From Bacteroidia bacterium (lineage in GTDB: Bacteria; Bacteroidota; Bacteroidia; Cytophagales; Cyclobacteriaceae), in assembly GCA_030425425.1 (NCBI GenBank), contig JAUIAO010000036.1, forward strand, positions 1 to 62,470: a stretch of DNA of 62,470 nt. Direction: 5' to 3'. How positions within the stretch are numbered: the first letter of the stretch is position 1; each line of letters starts with the position of its first letter. Position numbers and translations under genes: made by a program. Positions 8,402 through 16,378 of the stretch are shown here, one piece after another. The notes under the pieces were generated by a model, which saw only the letters and a list, made by a program, of their open reading frames with translations, searched no databases and had not been told where the DNA came from.

Positions 8402-10443
8402 ATCGCCATGTCAGCTTCTTCACGATTGGCCCATGCAAAGTGTGGTATCAAGGTTAGGTTGATGTCTCTCATTCCTTTGCTGGCTTCTCTGTAAAGTTGG
8501 TTGGATTTACTACGCTGGATTATTTTGGCTTTTCCCTGAAGAGCTGTGACTTCAAAGCCCGCGATTTCCATAGTCTCAGTTCTCAACTCTGTATCGATAG
8601 GAAGCAATACATCTGAAACTTGCTGGCCTTCCTCCAAATCCACACCTTCTACACAATAAACCAATGGTCCTCGCTTTACTGCCACCATGTTTTGAGTGGA
8701 TTCTACCAGCGGATTTGCTTCGATGAGTTTGGCTGGCATGTCTAGTTTGAGGATTATTTCTTCTCCAATTTTAAAGTTTCTAATGAGCGTTTGATACCCA
8801 TTTATTTGTGGCATTACTAAAGGTTTTCCATTCAAAATAATTCTTGCTTTATCGCACCACTCAGGAATTCTAAAATTCAGACTTATTTTAGAATCTGGAG
8901 CTTTATCGATCTTAATTTTGATTGTGCCGTCCCATGGATAATTCGTGGTTTGAGTCAAAGCAATTTCTTCCTCACCGATCTCAGTATTGATGGAGCTACT
9001 TGCGTACATGTTGAACCAAAGACCATTTTCCGTTTTGCTATAAAGATAATTAGGCACTTCCATAATGGTACGAATGGTGTTAGGTGGGCAGCAATTGGAA
9101 TAACTAATGTATGGATCACGAACATTTGGCCAGCGCATATTGAATGGTAAGTCCATCTGGTGGCTCAAAGGGTTGGTGTAGAAGTACCCCGGGTCATTCA
9201 GGTTGGCACCTGAGAGCACACTATTGTAAAGCGTATTTTCTACCATTCCAGCGTATTTTGTCTCGGCAGTAGTTTGAAACATTCTATAATTCCAAAGTAC
9301 ATTCCCAATATTGGCGCAAGTCTCATTATGTGCTCCAGCATTTGGTAGCTGAAACTCCCGACCGTAGGCCTGGTGTACTTGCTGAATTTCTGCTGGATTG
9401 TACGAAGTTCCATTCGGTGAGACTCCATCGTATAATGCTCCACAACCGCCTGTTATGTACAGTTTAGTGGTCACCAAGTCATCCCAGATTTTGTCCAAAG
9501 CAGCCTTCAGTGTTTCATCACCCGTTTCCGAATATACATCCGTCACACCTGCATAGAGATAATTGGCGCGAACGGCATGGCCAACGGCTTTTTCTTGCTC
9601 ACGGAATGGAATTCTGTCCTGATTATGATCGGTTCCATTTTCCACCAATCCTCGGATATCGATAAACTTTTTCGCCAGATCCAGATATCGTTGATCGCCT
9701 GTAGTTCGGTACATTTCTACCACTCCCATGTAATGAGAAGGACAAATCGCATTCAAGGCCATTTTTTCTGGAAAACGCTCGGTATATGTGTATAGATAAT
9801 CGGCCGCTTTTTTCGCCAGTTCCATCAGGTCAGTTTTGCCAGTCGCTTTGTAATGAACCGTGGCAGCTGTCATCAGGTGACCCATATTGTAACTTTCAAA
9901 ATCCATGCGATCCCTAAACTCAACAGCCGTTTCCGGATTGTTTCTGGTTTGGATCATCACAGGCGTATGAATATATCCATCAGCCCTCTGTGAAGCCTTG
10001 ATCAATGGAATCACCTCATCAATCATCTGATTGAATTTCTCATCGCCAGAGATGGCATAAGCCATACTGGAGGCCTCCATCAATTTGTAAAAATCTCCAT
10101 CATGGAAAGGTGCTCCGGCATGTTTTCCGGGCTTTTTACCCGCTGCGATTTTGAAGTTTTCCAAAGCATGACTCACTGCAGAATCTCCATAAATAGACCA
10201 CATCTCAGGTAGCATTTTGCTGAGTGCTACGTCCACACGCTCTTTCCAGAAACCATCATTGAGCTGTACATCAGTAAAGGGAACAGGTTGTAGTTTGGCA
10301 AAAGGGCTGGAAGTGGTATTTACCAGACTTTTGTTAGTCGTCAAATTAGTAACATCCAAAGGCTCTGATTCCTGAATTTCAGGAGTTGGTGTCTGACAAC
10401 TAATTACGGCGGTAAGGATGAAGATAGGAATAAGGTATTTCAT
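8380..10443 (-). CDS. GH127 lipoprotein (beta-L-arabinofuranosidase-type)
   Basis: This 687-residue lipoprotein has an SPII signal with lipid-attachment Cys16. It has the DUF1680/GH127 layout, and all four residues of the catalytic zinc-thiolate site can be placed: Glu374 and Cys376 in HNETCANIG, and Cys451-Cys452 in SNCCPP. Characterised GH127 enzymes cleave beta-L-arabinofuranosides; one rhamnogalacturonan II member releases aceric acid. It probably faces the periplasm or cell surface. It is the first gene of a four-gene operon with the MetH-activation-like protein, the corrinoid protein and the activase, which ties glycan breakdown to methyl transfer. Exact sugar specificity cannot be read from sequence. 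Confidence 0.88.
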   Translation of the reverse strand: MKYLIPIFILTAVISCQTPTPEIQESEPLDVTNLTTNKSLVNTTSSPFAKLQPVPFTDVQLNDGFWKERVDVALSKMLPEMWSIYGDSAVSHALENFKIAAGKKPGKHAGAPFHDGDFYKLMEASSMAYAISGDEKFNQMIDEVIPLIKASQRADGYIHTPVMIQTRNNPETAVEFRDRMDFESYNMGHLMTAATVHYKATGKTDLMELAKKAADYLYTYTERFPEKMALNAICPSHYMGVVEMYRTTGDQRYLDLAKKFIDIRGLVENGTDHNQDRIPFREQEKAVGHAVRANYLYAGVTDVYSETGDETLKAALDKIWDDLVTTKLYITGGCGALYDGVSPNGTSYNPAEIQQVHQAYGREFQLPNAGAHNETCANIGNVLWNYRMFQTTAETKYAGMVENTLYNSVLSGANLNDPGYFYTNPLSHQMDLPFNMRWPNVRDPYISYSNCCPPNTIRTIMEVPNYLYSKTENGLWFNMYASSSINTEIGEEEIALTQTTNYPWDGTIKIKIDKAPDSKISLNFRIPEWCDKARIILNGKPLVMPQINGYQTLIRNFKIGEEIILKLDMPAKLIEANPLVESTQNMVAVKRGPLVYCVEGVDLEEGQQVSDVLLPIDTELRTETMEIAGFEVTALQGKAKIIQRSKSNQLYREASKGMRDINLTLIPHFAWANREEADMAIWLPVSR

Positions 10444-10564
10444 AACAATTTGGGGATTTCCACTTGGCCAAGTTCATTAATTCCTGGGTACTTTGATGCA
10501 GGAAATGGCAGGATACTCTGTGTGTACCGTACTTCATTTCAGCGTTCATCGGATAATTACACGT

Positions 10565-10596
10565 GTTGCTCAAGCATGTTTTGATACGTATATTTG
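10565..10596 (+). promoter_or_regulatory. Bacteroidota-type promoter of the PIN module
   Basis: GTTG at 10565-10568, 20 bases, then TATATTTG at 10589-10596 match the -33 TTTG and -7 TAnnTTTG consensus with one mismatch. The ATG lies only four bases after the box, so transcription would start at or next to the start codon and the mRNA would be leaderless. Confidence 0.65.
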
Positions 10597-10600
10597 TTTT

Positions 10601-10855
10601 ATGAACACAAAGCTCACATTGACTATCGAAAAAGAGATCATAGAGATCACTAAAGTTTATGCTAAGGAAAAAGGGCAGAGCTTGTCAGAAATGGTTGAGA
10701 ATTATTTCAAATTGCTAACAATGGATAGGCGTCCAATCCAGCAAAAGGAGCTTTCACCACGTGTCAATAAACTCAGAGGTATCATTAAAACCAATGAGTT
10801 CATTGATCCAAAACAAGTGTTGGAGGAAGAATTAGCAAGAAAACATGGTGCCTAA
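10601..10855 (+). CDS. Antitoxin (DUF6364-like) of PIN module
   Basis: I start this 84-residue protein at the ATG at 10601 because it directly follows a good promoter and begins with the usual short DNA-binding strand (KLTLTIEKEIIE), like ribbon-helix-helix antitoxins. An open frame extends upstream to 10493 but crosses the promoter. The C-terminal part (about 50-84) probably wraps the toxin. It overlaps the toxin gene by 11 bases. It should repress its own promoter and neutralise the PIN nuclease. Confidence 0.8.
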   Translation: MNTKLTLTIEKEIIEITKVYAKEKGQSLSEMVENYFKLLTMDRRPIQQKELSPRVNKLRGIIKTNEFIDPKQVLEEELARKHGA

Positions 10856-11267
10856 ATTGTTTATTGACTCTGATGTGGTCATTGATTTTTTCACGGATAG
10901 AGAACCTCATGTAAATCCTGCCAGCGAATTGTTCGAACTCAATGAGCGAGGAGATATAAAACTTTATTTGTCTGCTGTTAGCATCAACAACATATACTAC
11001 ATTGTTCGCAGGTATTTGGGTCATGTTCAGACACTTGAGGTGGTGGAGCAATTGGCAGAAATTACAGAGATTGTCGGAACTACAAAATCAGAAATTATGC
11101 AGGCACTTAGGAATGACTTTTCAGATTTTGAAGACTCTATTCAGTATTCTTCAGCAATTACTATCGAAGGAATTGAAGCAATAATTACACGTAATATTAA
11201 AGACTACAGGAATTCTCAAATAGCCGTACTTACTCCTTTAAATTATTTGAAGTTGTTTCGTAGCTAG
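10845..11267 (+). CDS. PIN-domain toxin (VapC-like ribonuclease)
   Basis: This 140-residue protein starts with the PIN signature strand LFIDSDVVIDFF, carrying Asp8 and Asp10, and has further acidic residues in FSDFEDSIQ and the late TRNIKDY motif. Together these form the Mg2+ site of VapC-type RNases. The start codon lies inside the antitoxin gene (11-base overlap). Family members cut specific tRNAs or rRNA when the antitoxin decays. The module lies between the GH127/corrinoid operon and the RuBisCO-like operon. Confidence 0.85.
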   Translation: MVPKLFIDSDVVIDFFTDREPHVNPASELFELNERGDIKLYLSAVSINNIYYIVRRYLGHVQTLEVVEQLAEITEIVGTTKSEIMQALRNDFSDFEDSIQYSSAITIEGIEAIITRNIKDYRNSQIAVLTPLNYLKLFRS

Positions 11268-11357
11268 AAGAAGGCTGTCATTTTTCACGGTCTTCAATTC
11301 AGGAAATGGCAGGATACTCAATATGAATGTTCAAGGGATTTCCTATCTTTCACTTGT

Positions 11358-12173
11358 ATGAGATATATTATAACCGTTGCTTTTTTACTAGGGGCAGTCC
11401 AGAATAGTTTTTGTCAGATTGATTCAACAGACAGTGAGAATTTATTTTACAAGATTATTAATCAATATCCTTATTTTGATCTCAGTATTGAGGATTTGTA
11501 CAGATTTGAATTCATTTACCCGCCTGGAAAAGATATTCCTGTAGTATCAAATTCCTTACGATTCGATTTTGATTTGATTAAAGAATGCTTTGAAAAATTT
11601 GATGAACCGCCATTTAAGGAGCTGGATTCCGTGATTTTTAGAGCCATCTATTTTACAGATCAAAATGCCAAGAGTTATGTTTTTTCAGTAAAGAAAGTAG
11701 CAGATGAATATCAGGCTATTTTCAAGTATGATTCTGACAATTCTCTTAAACCAGAGCATCACAATTTGAATTTACTTACACCAAAGGAACAGGCTCGTTT
11801 GTATAAATATTTAATTCAGGGTTATAGAGTAAAATATGACATAGACAGTTATTATCCCTATAAGGAAGTTTTAATTTCAGATTCACTTGATTTTGATTAT
11901 TCTGTTCGCAGGTTTAGCATAAGTCAAGCAGAATGGACAAGGAAAATGATTTTGTTTGATTACCTTAAAATTGCTGAAAAAGAAATGTTTCCAAATGAAT
12001 CTGGAATGTCAAAATCTTGTACCAATTCATATCATTACTGGATATTGGAGTGGAAAGAAGCAGGAAAAAATAGGATGGTTTTAAAAACTAGGAAAGACGA
12101 GCAACTAGAAAGTTTTATGCAGGGACTATTGAATATTTTGAGTTTCAGAGGTTTGAGTGCCACGGGCTACTAA
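11358..12173 (+). CDS. Hypothetical exported protein
   Basis: This 271-residue protein has an N-terminal signal peptide ending near FCQ (residue 20). The rest is polar and AT-rich in codon use, with no motif I can name. TATCTTTC at 11344-11351, six bases before the ATG, is one base off the -7 consensus, and the second copy of the 20-bp direct repeat ends 38 bases before the start. Nothing connects it to pectin or methyl metabolism. Confidence 0.6.
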   Translation: MRYIITVAFLLGAVQNSFCQIDSTDSENLFYKIINQYPYFDLSIEDLYRFEFIYPPGKDIPVVSNSLRFDFDLIKECFEKFDEPPFKELDSVIFRAIYFTDQNAKSYVFSVKKVADEYQAIFKYDSDNSLKPEHHNLNLLTPKEQARLYKYLIQGYRVKYDIDSYYPYKEVLISDSLDFDYSVRRFSISQAEWTRKMILFDYLKIAEKEMFPNESGMSKSCTNSYHYWILEWKEAGKNRMVLKTRKDEQLESFMQGLLNILSFRGLSATGY

Positions 12174-12232
12174 ACTAGAATAATATTGCGGGAGTAGCTT
12201 TAATGAAATTTATTGGAGCGTTTTGCAGATGA

Positions 12233-12373
12233 ATGTTTTCTAGGTTTGGAAAGAAGTTTCGGGACATTTATGAAGATCAAACGGGCCCAATTTGGTCCTG
12301 GAATTCAATCATTGGTTTTGTGGTATTCGGGATAGTTTTGATTTTGGTGGTTTATTGGGATGACGTTTTTTAA
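12233..12373 (+). CDS. Possible small single-span membrane protein (46 aa)
   Basis: ATG at 12233 opens 46 codons. The product has a basic N-terminus (MFSRFGKKFRDIY), a polar stretch, one strongly hydrophobic helix (about residues 26-41) and a short acidic tail ending WDDVF. This charge pattern suits a real small inner-membrane protein. No convincing ribosome-binding or promoter signal precedes it, so it may be fortuitous. Confidence 0.4.
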   Translation: MFSRFGKKFRDIYEDQTGPIWSWNSIIGFVVFGIVLILVVYWDDVF

Positions 12374-12468
12374 CCCAATAATTAATTCTATTATTCAAAG
12401 TAATTCTACTTTCTAATCACCCAGCATACAAAGGATTAGTTTTGAAAGCCGGTTCAGACTATGGGTTT

Positions 12469-12731
12469 TTAAGGGAAAATCTTATAAATGTCTTTTCGAT
12501 GCGCAATGCGAGCAAACTCAACTATAGAATCATCCACGAAAATTCCAATTCTATAATTTCCAGATCGAATTCGGAAAGCATTCTCAAAACCTTTGAGTTT
12601 TTTCAAATTTGGTAGTTCCTCAATGGTCTCAGCTACTTTTACCGTTTCTATGATGCTGGCTATGGATTTAAGATCTTTTGATTGATATTGTCCAGATCTA
12701 TACTGAATTTTTTGAGGAAAACTACCTCCAT
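12469..12731 (-). pseudogene. Frameshifted RelE/ParE-type toxin
   Basis: The ATG at 12731 overlaps the antitoxin stop (TGATG) and encodes a typical toxin N-terminus, MEVVFLKKFSIDLDNINQ, then stops after 23 codons. The -1 frame continues in perfect family style: SKDLKSIASIIETVKV, later KKLKGFENAFRIRSGNYRIG and ARIAHRKDIYKIFP, ending at TAA 12471-12469. The two halves join near 12690 at TCAATCAAAAGATCT, consistent with loss of one base. The reassembled protein would be about 86 residues with the conserved RIRSGNYRIG and AHRKDIY active-site region. Inactive gene, sequencing error or translational frameshift are all possible. Confidence 0.75.
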
Positions 12732-12928
12732 CAATATTTCAATTTTGCCATGATTTCATCCTCTGGCACAATCTCCGAACGATCAGCTTCTTTCAACAAT
12801 ATTGTCAATCCGAGATCTTCCAGTTCTTCGTCTGATAACACTTTGGAGCTAACACCAAGTTTGTTCAATAATTCAGAAATGAACAGAAGCTCTTTTTCGC
12901 TTTTTGGATTTATTACAATAGAACTCAT
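12731..12928 (-). CDS. Antitoxin of the RelE-type module
   Basis: This 65-residue acidic protein begins with a beta strand (SSIVINPKSEKELLFISELLNKLG) and has a helical, acidic C-terminus ending in EDEIMAKLKY, as in small antitoxins paired with RelE/ParE toxins in Bacteroidota. Its stop codon overlaps the start of the toxin frame. The antitoxin reading frame is intact although its toxin partner is frameshifted, as expected if the toxin was inactivated after acquisition. Confidence 0.75.
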   Translation of the reverse strand: MSSIVINPKSEKELLFISELLNKLGVSSKVLSDEELEDLGLTILLKEADRSEIVPEDEIMAKLKY

Positions 12929-12932
12929 AGAT

Positions 12933-12940
12933 CAAATATA
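12933..12940 (-). promoter_or_regulatory. -7 box four bases before the antitoxin ATG
   Basis: Read on the minus strand, TATATTTG is followed by ATCT and then the antitoxin ATG at 12928. Box and spacing are identical to those of the PIN antitoxin at 10589-10601. A -33 TTG is not obvious at the expected distance. A leaderless transcript is implied. Confidence 0.5.
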
Positions 12941-12989
12941 GTTGAAATTAGATTTGAATATTGTAAATACTCATCTGAGTATAGTCACA

Positions 12990-13004
12990 CAGCATATCAC
13001 AGGA
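12990..13004 (+). promoter_or_regulatory. CAGCA-N5-CAGGA site upstream of the RuBisCO-like operon
   Basis: Half-sites CAGCA (12990-12994) and CAGGA (13000-13004) are exactly 10 bp apart, 52 bases before the ATG of the RuBisCO-like gene. Related pairs are found upstream of other units (10499-10513, 11300-11314, 32889-32903, 53623-53637). This may be a binding site for a shared regulator not encoded in the window. Confidence 0.35.
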
Positions 13005-13055
13005 CACCTTTTTTTAAATAGAATCTAATCTTTACCATAATCGGAAAAACCATTT

Positions 13056-14300
13056 ATGGATAGGATCAGAGCAACTTACCTGGTGGAGACACCTCATGAT
13101 TTGGAAAAAGCGGCGGCAGTGTTGGCAGGAGAGCAGTCGAGCGGCACGTTCGTCTCTGTGCCAGGCGAAACTGACGCACTAAAGAAACGCTTTGCAGCAC
13201 GGGTGGATGGAGTAGAACATCTGGAAACGGTAAGTCAGCCAAGCATGCCGGGAGATCATTTAAAAGCTGGGGAATACCATCGTGGAAAAGTAACTGTTTC
13301 CTGGTCGGTTGAGAATTTTGAGGTGAATGTGCCTGTATTGATTTCCACACTTCAGGGGAATTTGTATGAACTGAGGCAGTTCACCGGGCTGAAACTGGAT
13401 GATTTCACCTTGCCGAATATTTACAAAGATCATTTTGCTGGACCAACATTTGGCGCCTCTGGAACCAAAAAATTGGTGGACGTCCCCAAAGAGCGGCCTA
13501 TGATCGGTACGATCATCAAGCCGAGTGTTGGGCTATCTCCAAAAGATACGGCAGCCATTGTAAAGGAACTGGTGGAAGCCGGAATTGACTTTATCAAAGA
13601 TGATGAGTTGATGGGCTCTACGGCCAATTCACCGTTTCAGAAGCGTGTAGATGCGATTATGAAAGTGATCAATGATCATGCGGATAAGACAGGCAAGAAA
13701 GTGATGTATGCTTTCAATATCACCGAGGACCTGCCTACTATGAAAGCCAATTATAAGAAAGTAGTGAAAGCCGGTGGATCATGCGCAATGATCAGTATCA
13801 ACAGTGTAGGTTGGGCTGCAGTGCGTGAGATGTGTAAGTTTGGTGATTTGTCCATTCATGCTCATCGCAATGGCTGGGGAATGATGAATAGGCACCCTTT
13901 ACTAGGAATTAATTTTCCTGCTTACGCTAAACTTTGGAGAATGGCAGGAGTAGATCAACTGCATGTCAATGGGATCAGGAATAAGTTTTGGGAATCTGAT
14001 GAATCAGTTGTTCGCTCAATTAAATCTTGTCAGAAACCGTTTTTGAATGATCGAGGTATTTTACCGGTAGTATCCTCCGGGCAGTGGGGCGGTCAGGCTT
14101 TTGATACTTACAAATTGACACAAACGACAGACCTGCTTTACATGGCGGGCGGTGGCATTATGGCTCATCCATCAGGGCCTGCAGGCGGAGTGAGGGCTTT
14201 GCAACAGGCATGGGAAGGAGCTGTAGAGGGAATTTCTTTGGAAGATGCCGCGAAGAGATACAAAGAATTTGGCGAGTCGGTTGAGAAGTTTGGCGAGTGA
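13056..14300 (+). CDS. RuBisCO-like protein, candidate 3-oxo-isoapionate-4-phosphate enzyme
   Basis: This 414-residue protein has the full RuBisCO large-subunit fold. The Mg2+/carbamate triad is kept as Lys181-x-Asp183-Glu184 (FIKDDE). Lys155 in TIIKPSVGL, His270-Arg271, His303, Lys310 of the mobile loop, Ser341 and the glycine phosphate loop GGGI (365-368) are also kept. The lysine two residues after the first active-site lysine is Ser157, so it is not a CO2-fixing RuBisCO. It overlaps a DUF1537 kinase gene by four bases. In known D-apiose pathways, a DUF1537 kinase makes 3-oxo-isoapionate 4-phosphate, and a RuBisCO-like protein then decarboxylates it or splits it by transcarboxylation and hydrolysis. 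Which of the two reactions applies here cannot be told. Confidence 0.88.
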   Translation: MDRIRATYLVETPHDLEKAAAVLAGEQSSGTFVSVPGETDALKKRFAARVDGVEHLETVSQPSMPGDHLKAGEYHRGKVTVSWSVENFEVNVPVLISTLQGNLYELRQFTGLKLDDFTLPNIYKDHFAGPTFGASGTKKLVDVPKERPMIGTIIKPSVGLSPKDTAAIVKELVEAGIDFIKDDELMGSTANSPFQKRVDAIMKVINDHADKTGKKVMYAFNITEDLPTMKANYKKVVKAGGSCAMISINSVGWAAVREMCKFGDLSIHAHRNGWGMMNRHPLLGINFPAYAKLWRMAGVDQLHVNGIRNKFWESDESVVRSIKSCQKPFLNDRGILPVVSSGQWGGQAFDTYKLTQTTDLLYMAGGGIMAHPSGPAGGVRALQQAWEGAVEGISLEDAAKRYKEFGESVEKFGE

Positions 14301-15676
14301 GTCAAAATCATAACATATTGCTCGCTTACTACGGTGATGACTTTACGGGTTCCACTGACGCTTTGGAGTTTCTGTCTAGAGCAGGAGCGAAGACCGTCTT
14401 GTTTCTGGATAATCCTACAAAAGAGCAATTGCGGCAATTTGAAAATCTTGATGCAATAGGTGTGGCCGGTATGACCAGAGCAATGAATTCTATGGATATG
14501 GATGGAACGCTTTACGAATCTTTTCAAATATTGAAGAATCTCAATCCAAAACATGTTCATTACAAGGTATGCTCCACCTTTGATTCCTCTCCGGAAATTG
14601 GAAATATCGGGAATGCGATTCGGACTGGTCAGGAGGTTTTTAAGAATGAATACACACCTGTTTTAGTAGCGGCACCTCATCTTGGTAGATATGTGGCCTT
14701 TGGAAATCTCTTTGCCAGAATGGGTATAGGCAGTCAAGGAAAAATCTATCGATTGGATCAGCACCCGTCTATGAGTTGCCACCCGACTACTCCGGCAAAG
14801 GACGGTGATTTGAGAGATCATCTGGCCAGGCAAACCGATCAGCAAATGGGTTTGATCGATTTAACGGACTTGGGAAAAGGACCGGAATTCATTCAGTCAA
14901 AGCTTAATGACTTGAGAGAAAAAGGAGCCGAAATCATCTTCTTCGATGGTATGTATGACGAGCAAATGAGCTTGATTGGTGAAGTATTTGAGAATATGTC
15001 CGACCGGACTTTGTACTCGGTCGGATCATCAGGCGTGGAAAAAGCGCTGGGAGATTATTGGGGAAAGCAAGGAAAATTGAAGCCCAAAACTGATTGGGAG
15101 GAAATTAAAGAGGAAGAAGCGATTTTGGTTTTGTCTGGAAGTGCTTCGCCTATTACAGCAGCGCAGATTGAAAAATGCGTGGATTTGGGTTGGGTAGAGA
15201 TAGGTGTTGAAATAGAGGCGTTAAATGACTCAGAAAATTTTATTCAATCTTATTCCCAGCAAATAGCGGACGCACTGAATAACAAACTAAGTGTCATTCT
15301 TCATACCTGTAAAGGACCTAATGATAGCCGTTTAAGCGGATCCAAAACATATTATGAATCCAAAGGGGTTATTGGAAGATCCATGAATCAGCAGACGGCC
15401 AAGGACTTTGGAAGTTTATTGGGCAATTCGGCGATGGAAGCTCTGAAAAAGCATCCCATCAAAAGACTCGTGATTGCCGGAGGCGATACTTCCAGCTATG
15501 CAGCCAGAGCATTGGAGATCGAAGCTGTGGAGATGATTGCTCCTATAGTGCCTGGAGCACCATTGTGTAAAGCCCATTCACAGAATCAACTAATCAACGG
15601 AATGGAAATTAACCTGAAAGGTGGTCAGGTTGGTGATGAATTATATTTTGAGAATTTAAGAAAAGGTGGGATTTGA
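14297..15676 (+). CDS. DUF1537 four-carbon/branched sugar-acid kinase (OiaK-like)
   Basis: This 459-residue protein has the family N-terminal signature YYGDDFTGSTD near residues 11-21 and the C-terminal nucleotide-binding segment AGGDTSSYA near 393-401. The start is a GTG inside the preceding gene's end (GTGA, four-base overlap), so translation is coupled to the RuBisCO-like protein. DUF1537 kinases phosphorylate sugar-acid substrates such as 3-oxo-tetronates and, in D-apiose breakdown, 3-oxo-isoapionate. The tight pairing with a RuBisCO-like protein favours the second. Cytoplasmic. Confidence 0.85.
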   Translation: MSQNHNILLAYYGDDFTGSTDALEFLSRAGAKTVLFLDNPTKEQLRQFENLDAIGVAGMTRAMNSMDMDGTLYESFQILKNLNPKHVHYKVCSTFDSSPEIGNIGNAIRTGQEVFKNEYTPVLVAAPHLGRYVAFGNLFARMGIGSQGKIYRLDQHPSMSCHPTTPAKDGDLRDHLARQTDQQMGLIDLTDLGKGPEFIQSKLNDLREKGAEIIFFDGMYDEQMSLIGEVFENMSDRTLYSVGSSGVEKALGDYWGKQGKLKPKTDWEEIKEEEAILVLSGSASPITAAQIEKCVDLGWVEIGVEIEALNDSENFIQSYSQQIADALNNKLSVILHTCKGPNDSRLSGSKTYYESKGVIGRSMNQQTAKDFGSLLGNSAMEALKKHPIKRLVIAGGDTSSYAARALEIEAVEMIAPIVPGAPLCKAHSQNQLINGMEINLKGGQVGDELYFENLRKGGI

Positions 15677-15714
15677 GGTCTGACCAATTCTATAGAACTA
15701 AATAAACCTAAACA

Positions 15715-16377
15715 ATGACAAAAAAACTAGGACTTATACACACATCGGCCACATTGGTGCCGGTGTTCAAAGATTTGATTGACCAATACCTTTCTGATAA
15801 GGATTTGAAAGTGTTTAACATCGTAGATGACAGCTTGATTGGCAACACTATAGAGCGAAATGAATTGACCTATGACACACAGCGAAGAGTGGTAGATTAC
15901 GTTGGTTCTGCTCAGGCCGCAGGTGCTGATTTTATCATGGTGACTTGTTCATCTATCGGGCCGGCAGTAGAGGCAGCAGCTTCTTTGACAGGCGTTCCCG
16001 TTTTGAGAGTAGATCAACCGATGGCAGATCAGGCGGTGCAGATGGGAACTAAAATCGGTGTGGTGGCCACTCTGCCGACGACTCTCGCGCCAACACAAGA
16101 TTTGGTAAGACGCAGAGCGATTGCAGCCCAAAAAGAAGTGGAAATAACCGCAAAATTATGTGAAGGAGCATTCGAGGCATTGATGGGAGGTGCTCCTGAA
16201 AAGCATGATGAAATGGTCGCTACAGCTCTTAAGGAATTATCTACGCAGGTTGATGTAATTGTATTGGCGCAAGCGTCTATGGCTCGGGTAGTTGGGCAAT
16301 TATCTGATGCTGATAAGAAAGTACCAATTCTTGCAAGTCCTCCAATAGCGATGGAGTATTTGGCAAAAGTGCTCTGA
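15715..16377 (+). CDS. Asp/Glu racemase-fold protein with one catalytic cysteine
   Basis: This 220-residue protein belongs to the aspartate/glutamate/hydantoin racemase superfamily. The first catalytic cysteine is present (Cys78 in VTCSSIG). The usual second cysteine, expected near the LACTH-type motif, is replaced in LAQASMA (184-190). Superfamily members that lost one of the two cysteines, such as arylmalonate decarboxylase, no longer racemise but decarboxylate or isomerise. It follows the kinase by 38 bases and precedes a symporter by one base, so it is part of the same pathway. It might act on a sugar-acid intermediate before or after the RuBisCO-like protein; this is inference. Confidence 0.75.
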   Translation: MTKKLGLIHTSATLVPVFKDLIDQYLSDKDLKVFNIVDDSLIGNTIERNELTYDTQRRVVDYVGSAQAAGADFIMVTCSSIGPAVEAAASLTGVPVLRVDQPMADQAVQMGTKIGVVATLPTTLAPTQDLVRRRAIAAQKEVEITAKLCEGAFEALMGGAPEKHDEMVATALKELSTQVDVIVLAQASMARVVGQLSDADKKVPILASPPIAMEYLAKVL

Positions 16378-16378
16378 C

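Larger units (their letters stand above)
10499..11319 (+). repeat. 20-bp direct repeat flanking a PIN toxin module
   Basis: CAGGAAATGGCAGGATACTC occurs without mismatch at 10499-10518 and 11300-11319, on either side of the antitoxin/toxin pair. Each copy contains two CAGGA half-sites 10 bp apart, one helical turn. Flanking bases differ immediately outside the repeat. It may be a duplicated target or attachment site from insertion of the module, or a regulatory site that was copied. Confidence 0.75.

Noticed and set aside
13056-14300. Autotrophic CO2 fixation by RuBisCO
   Set aside because: A key active-site lysine is replaced by Ser157, there is no phosphoribulokinase or small subunit, and the operon contains a DUF1537 kinase typical of sugar-acid breakdown.
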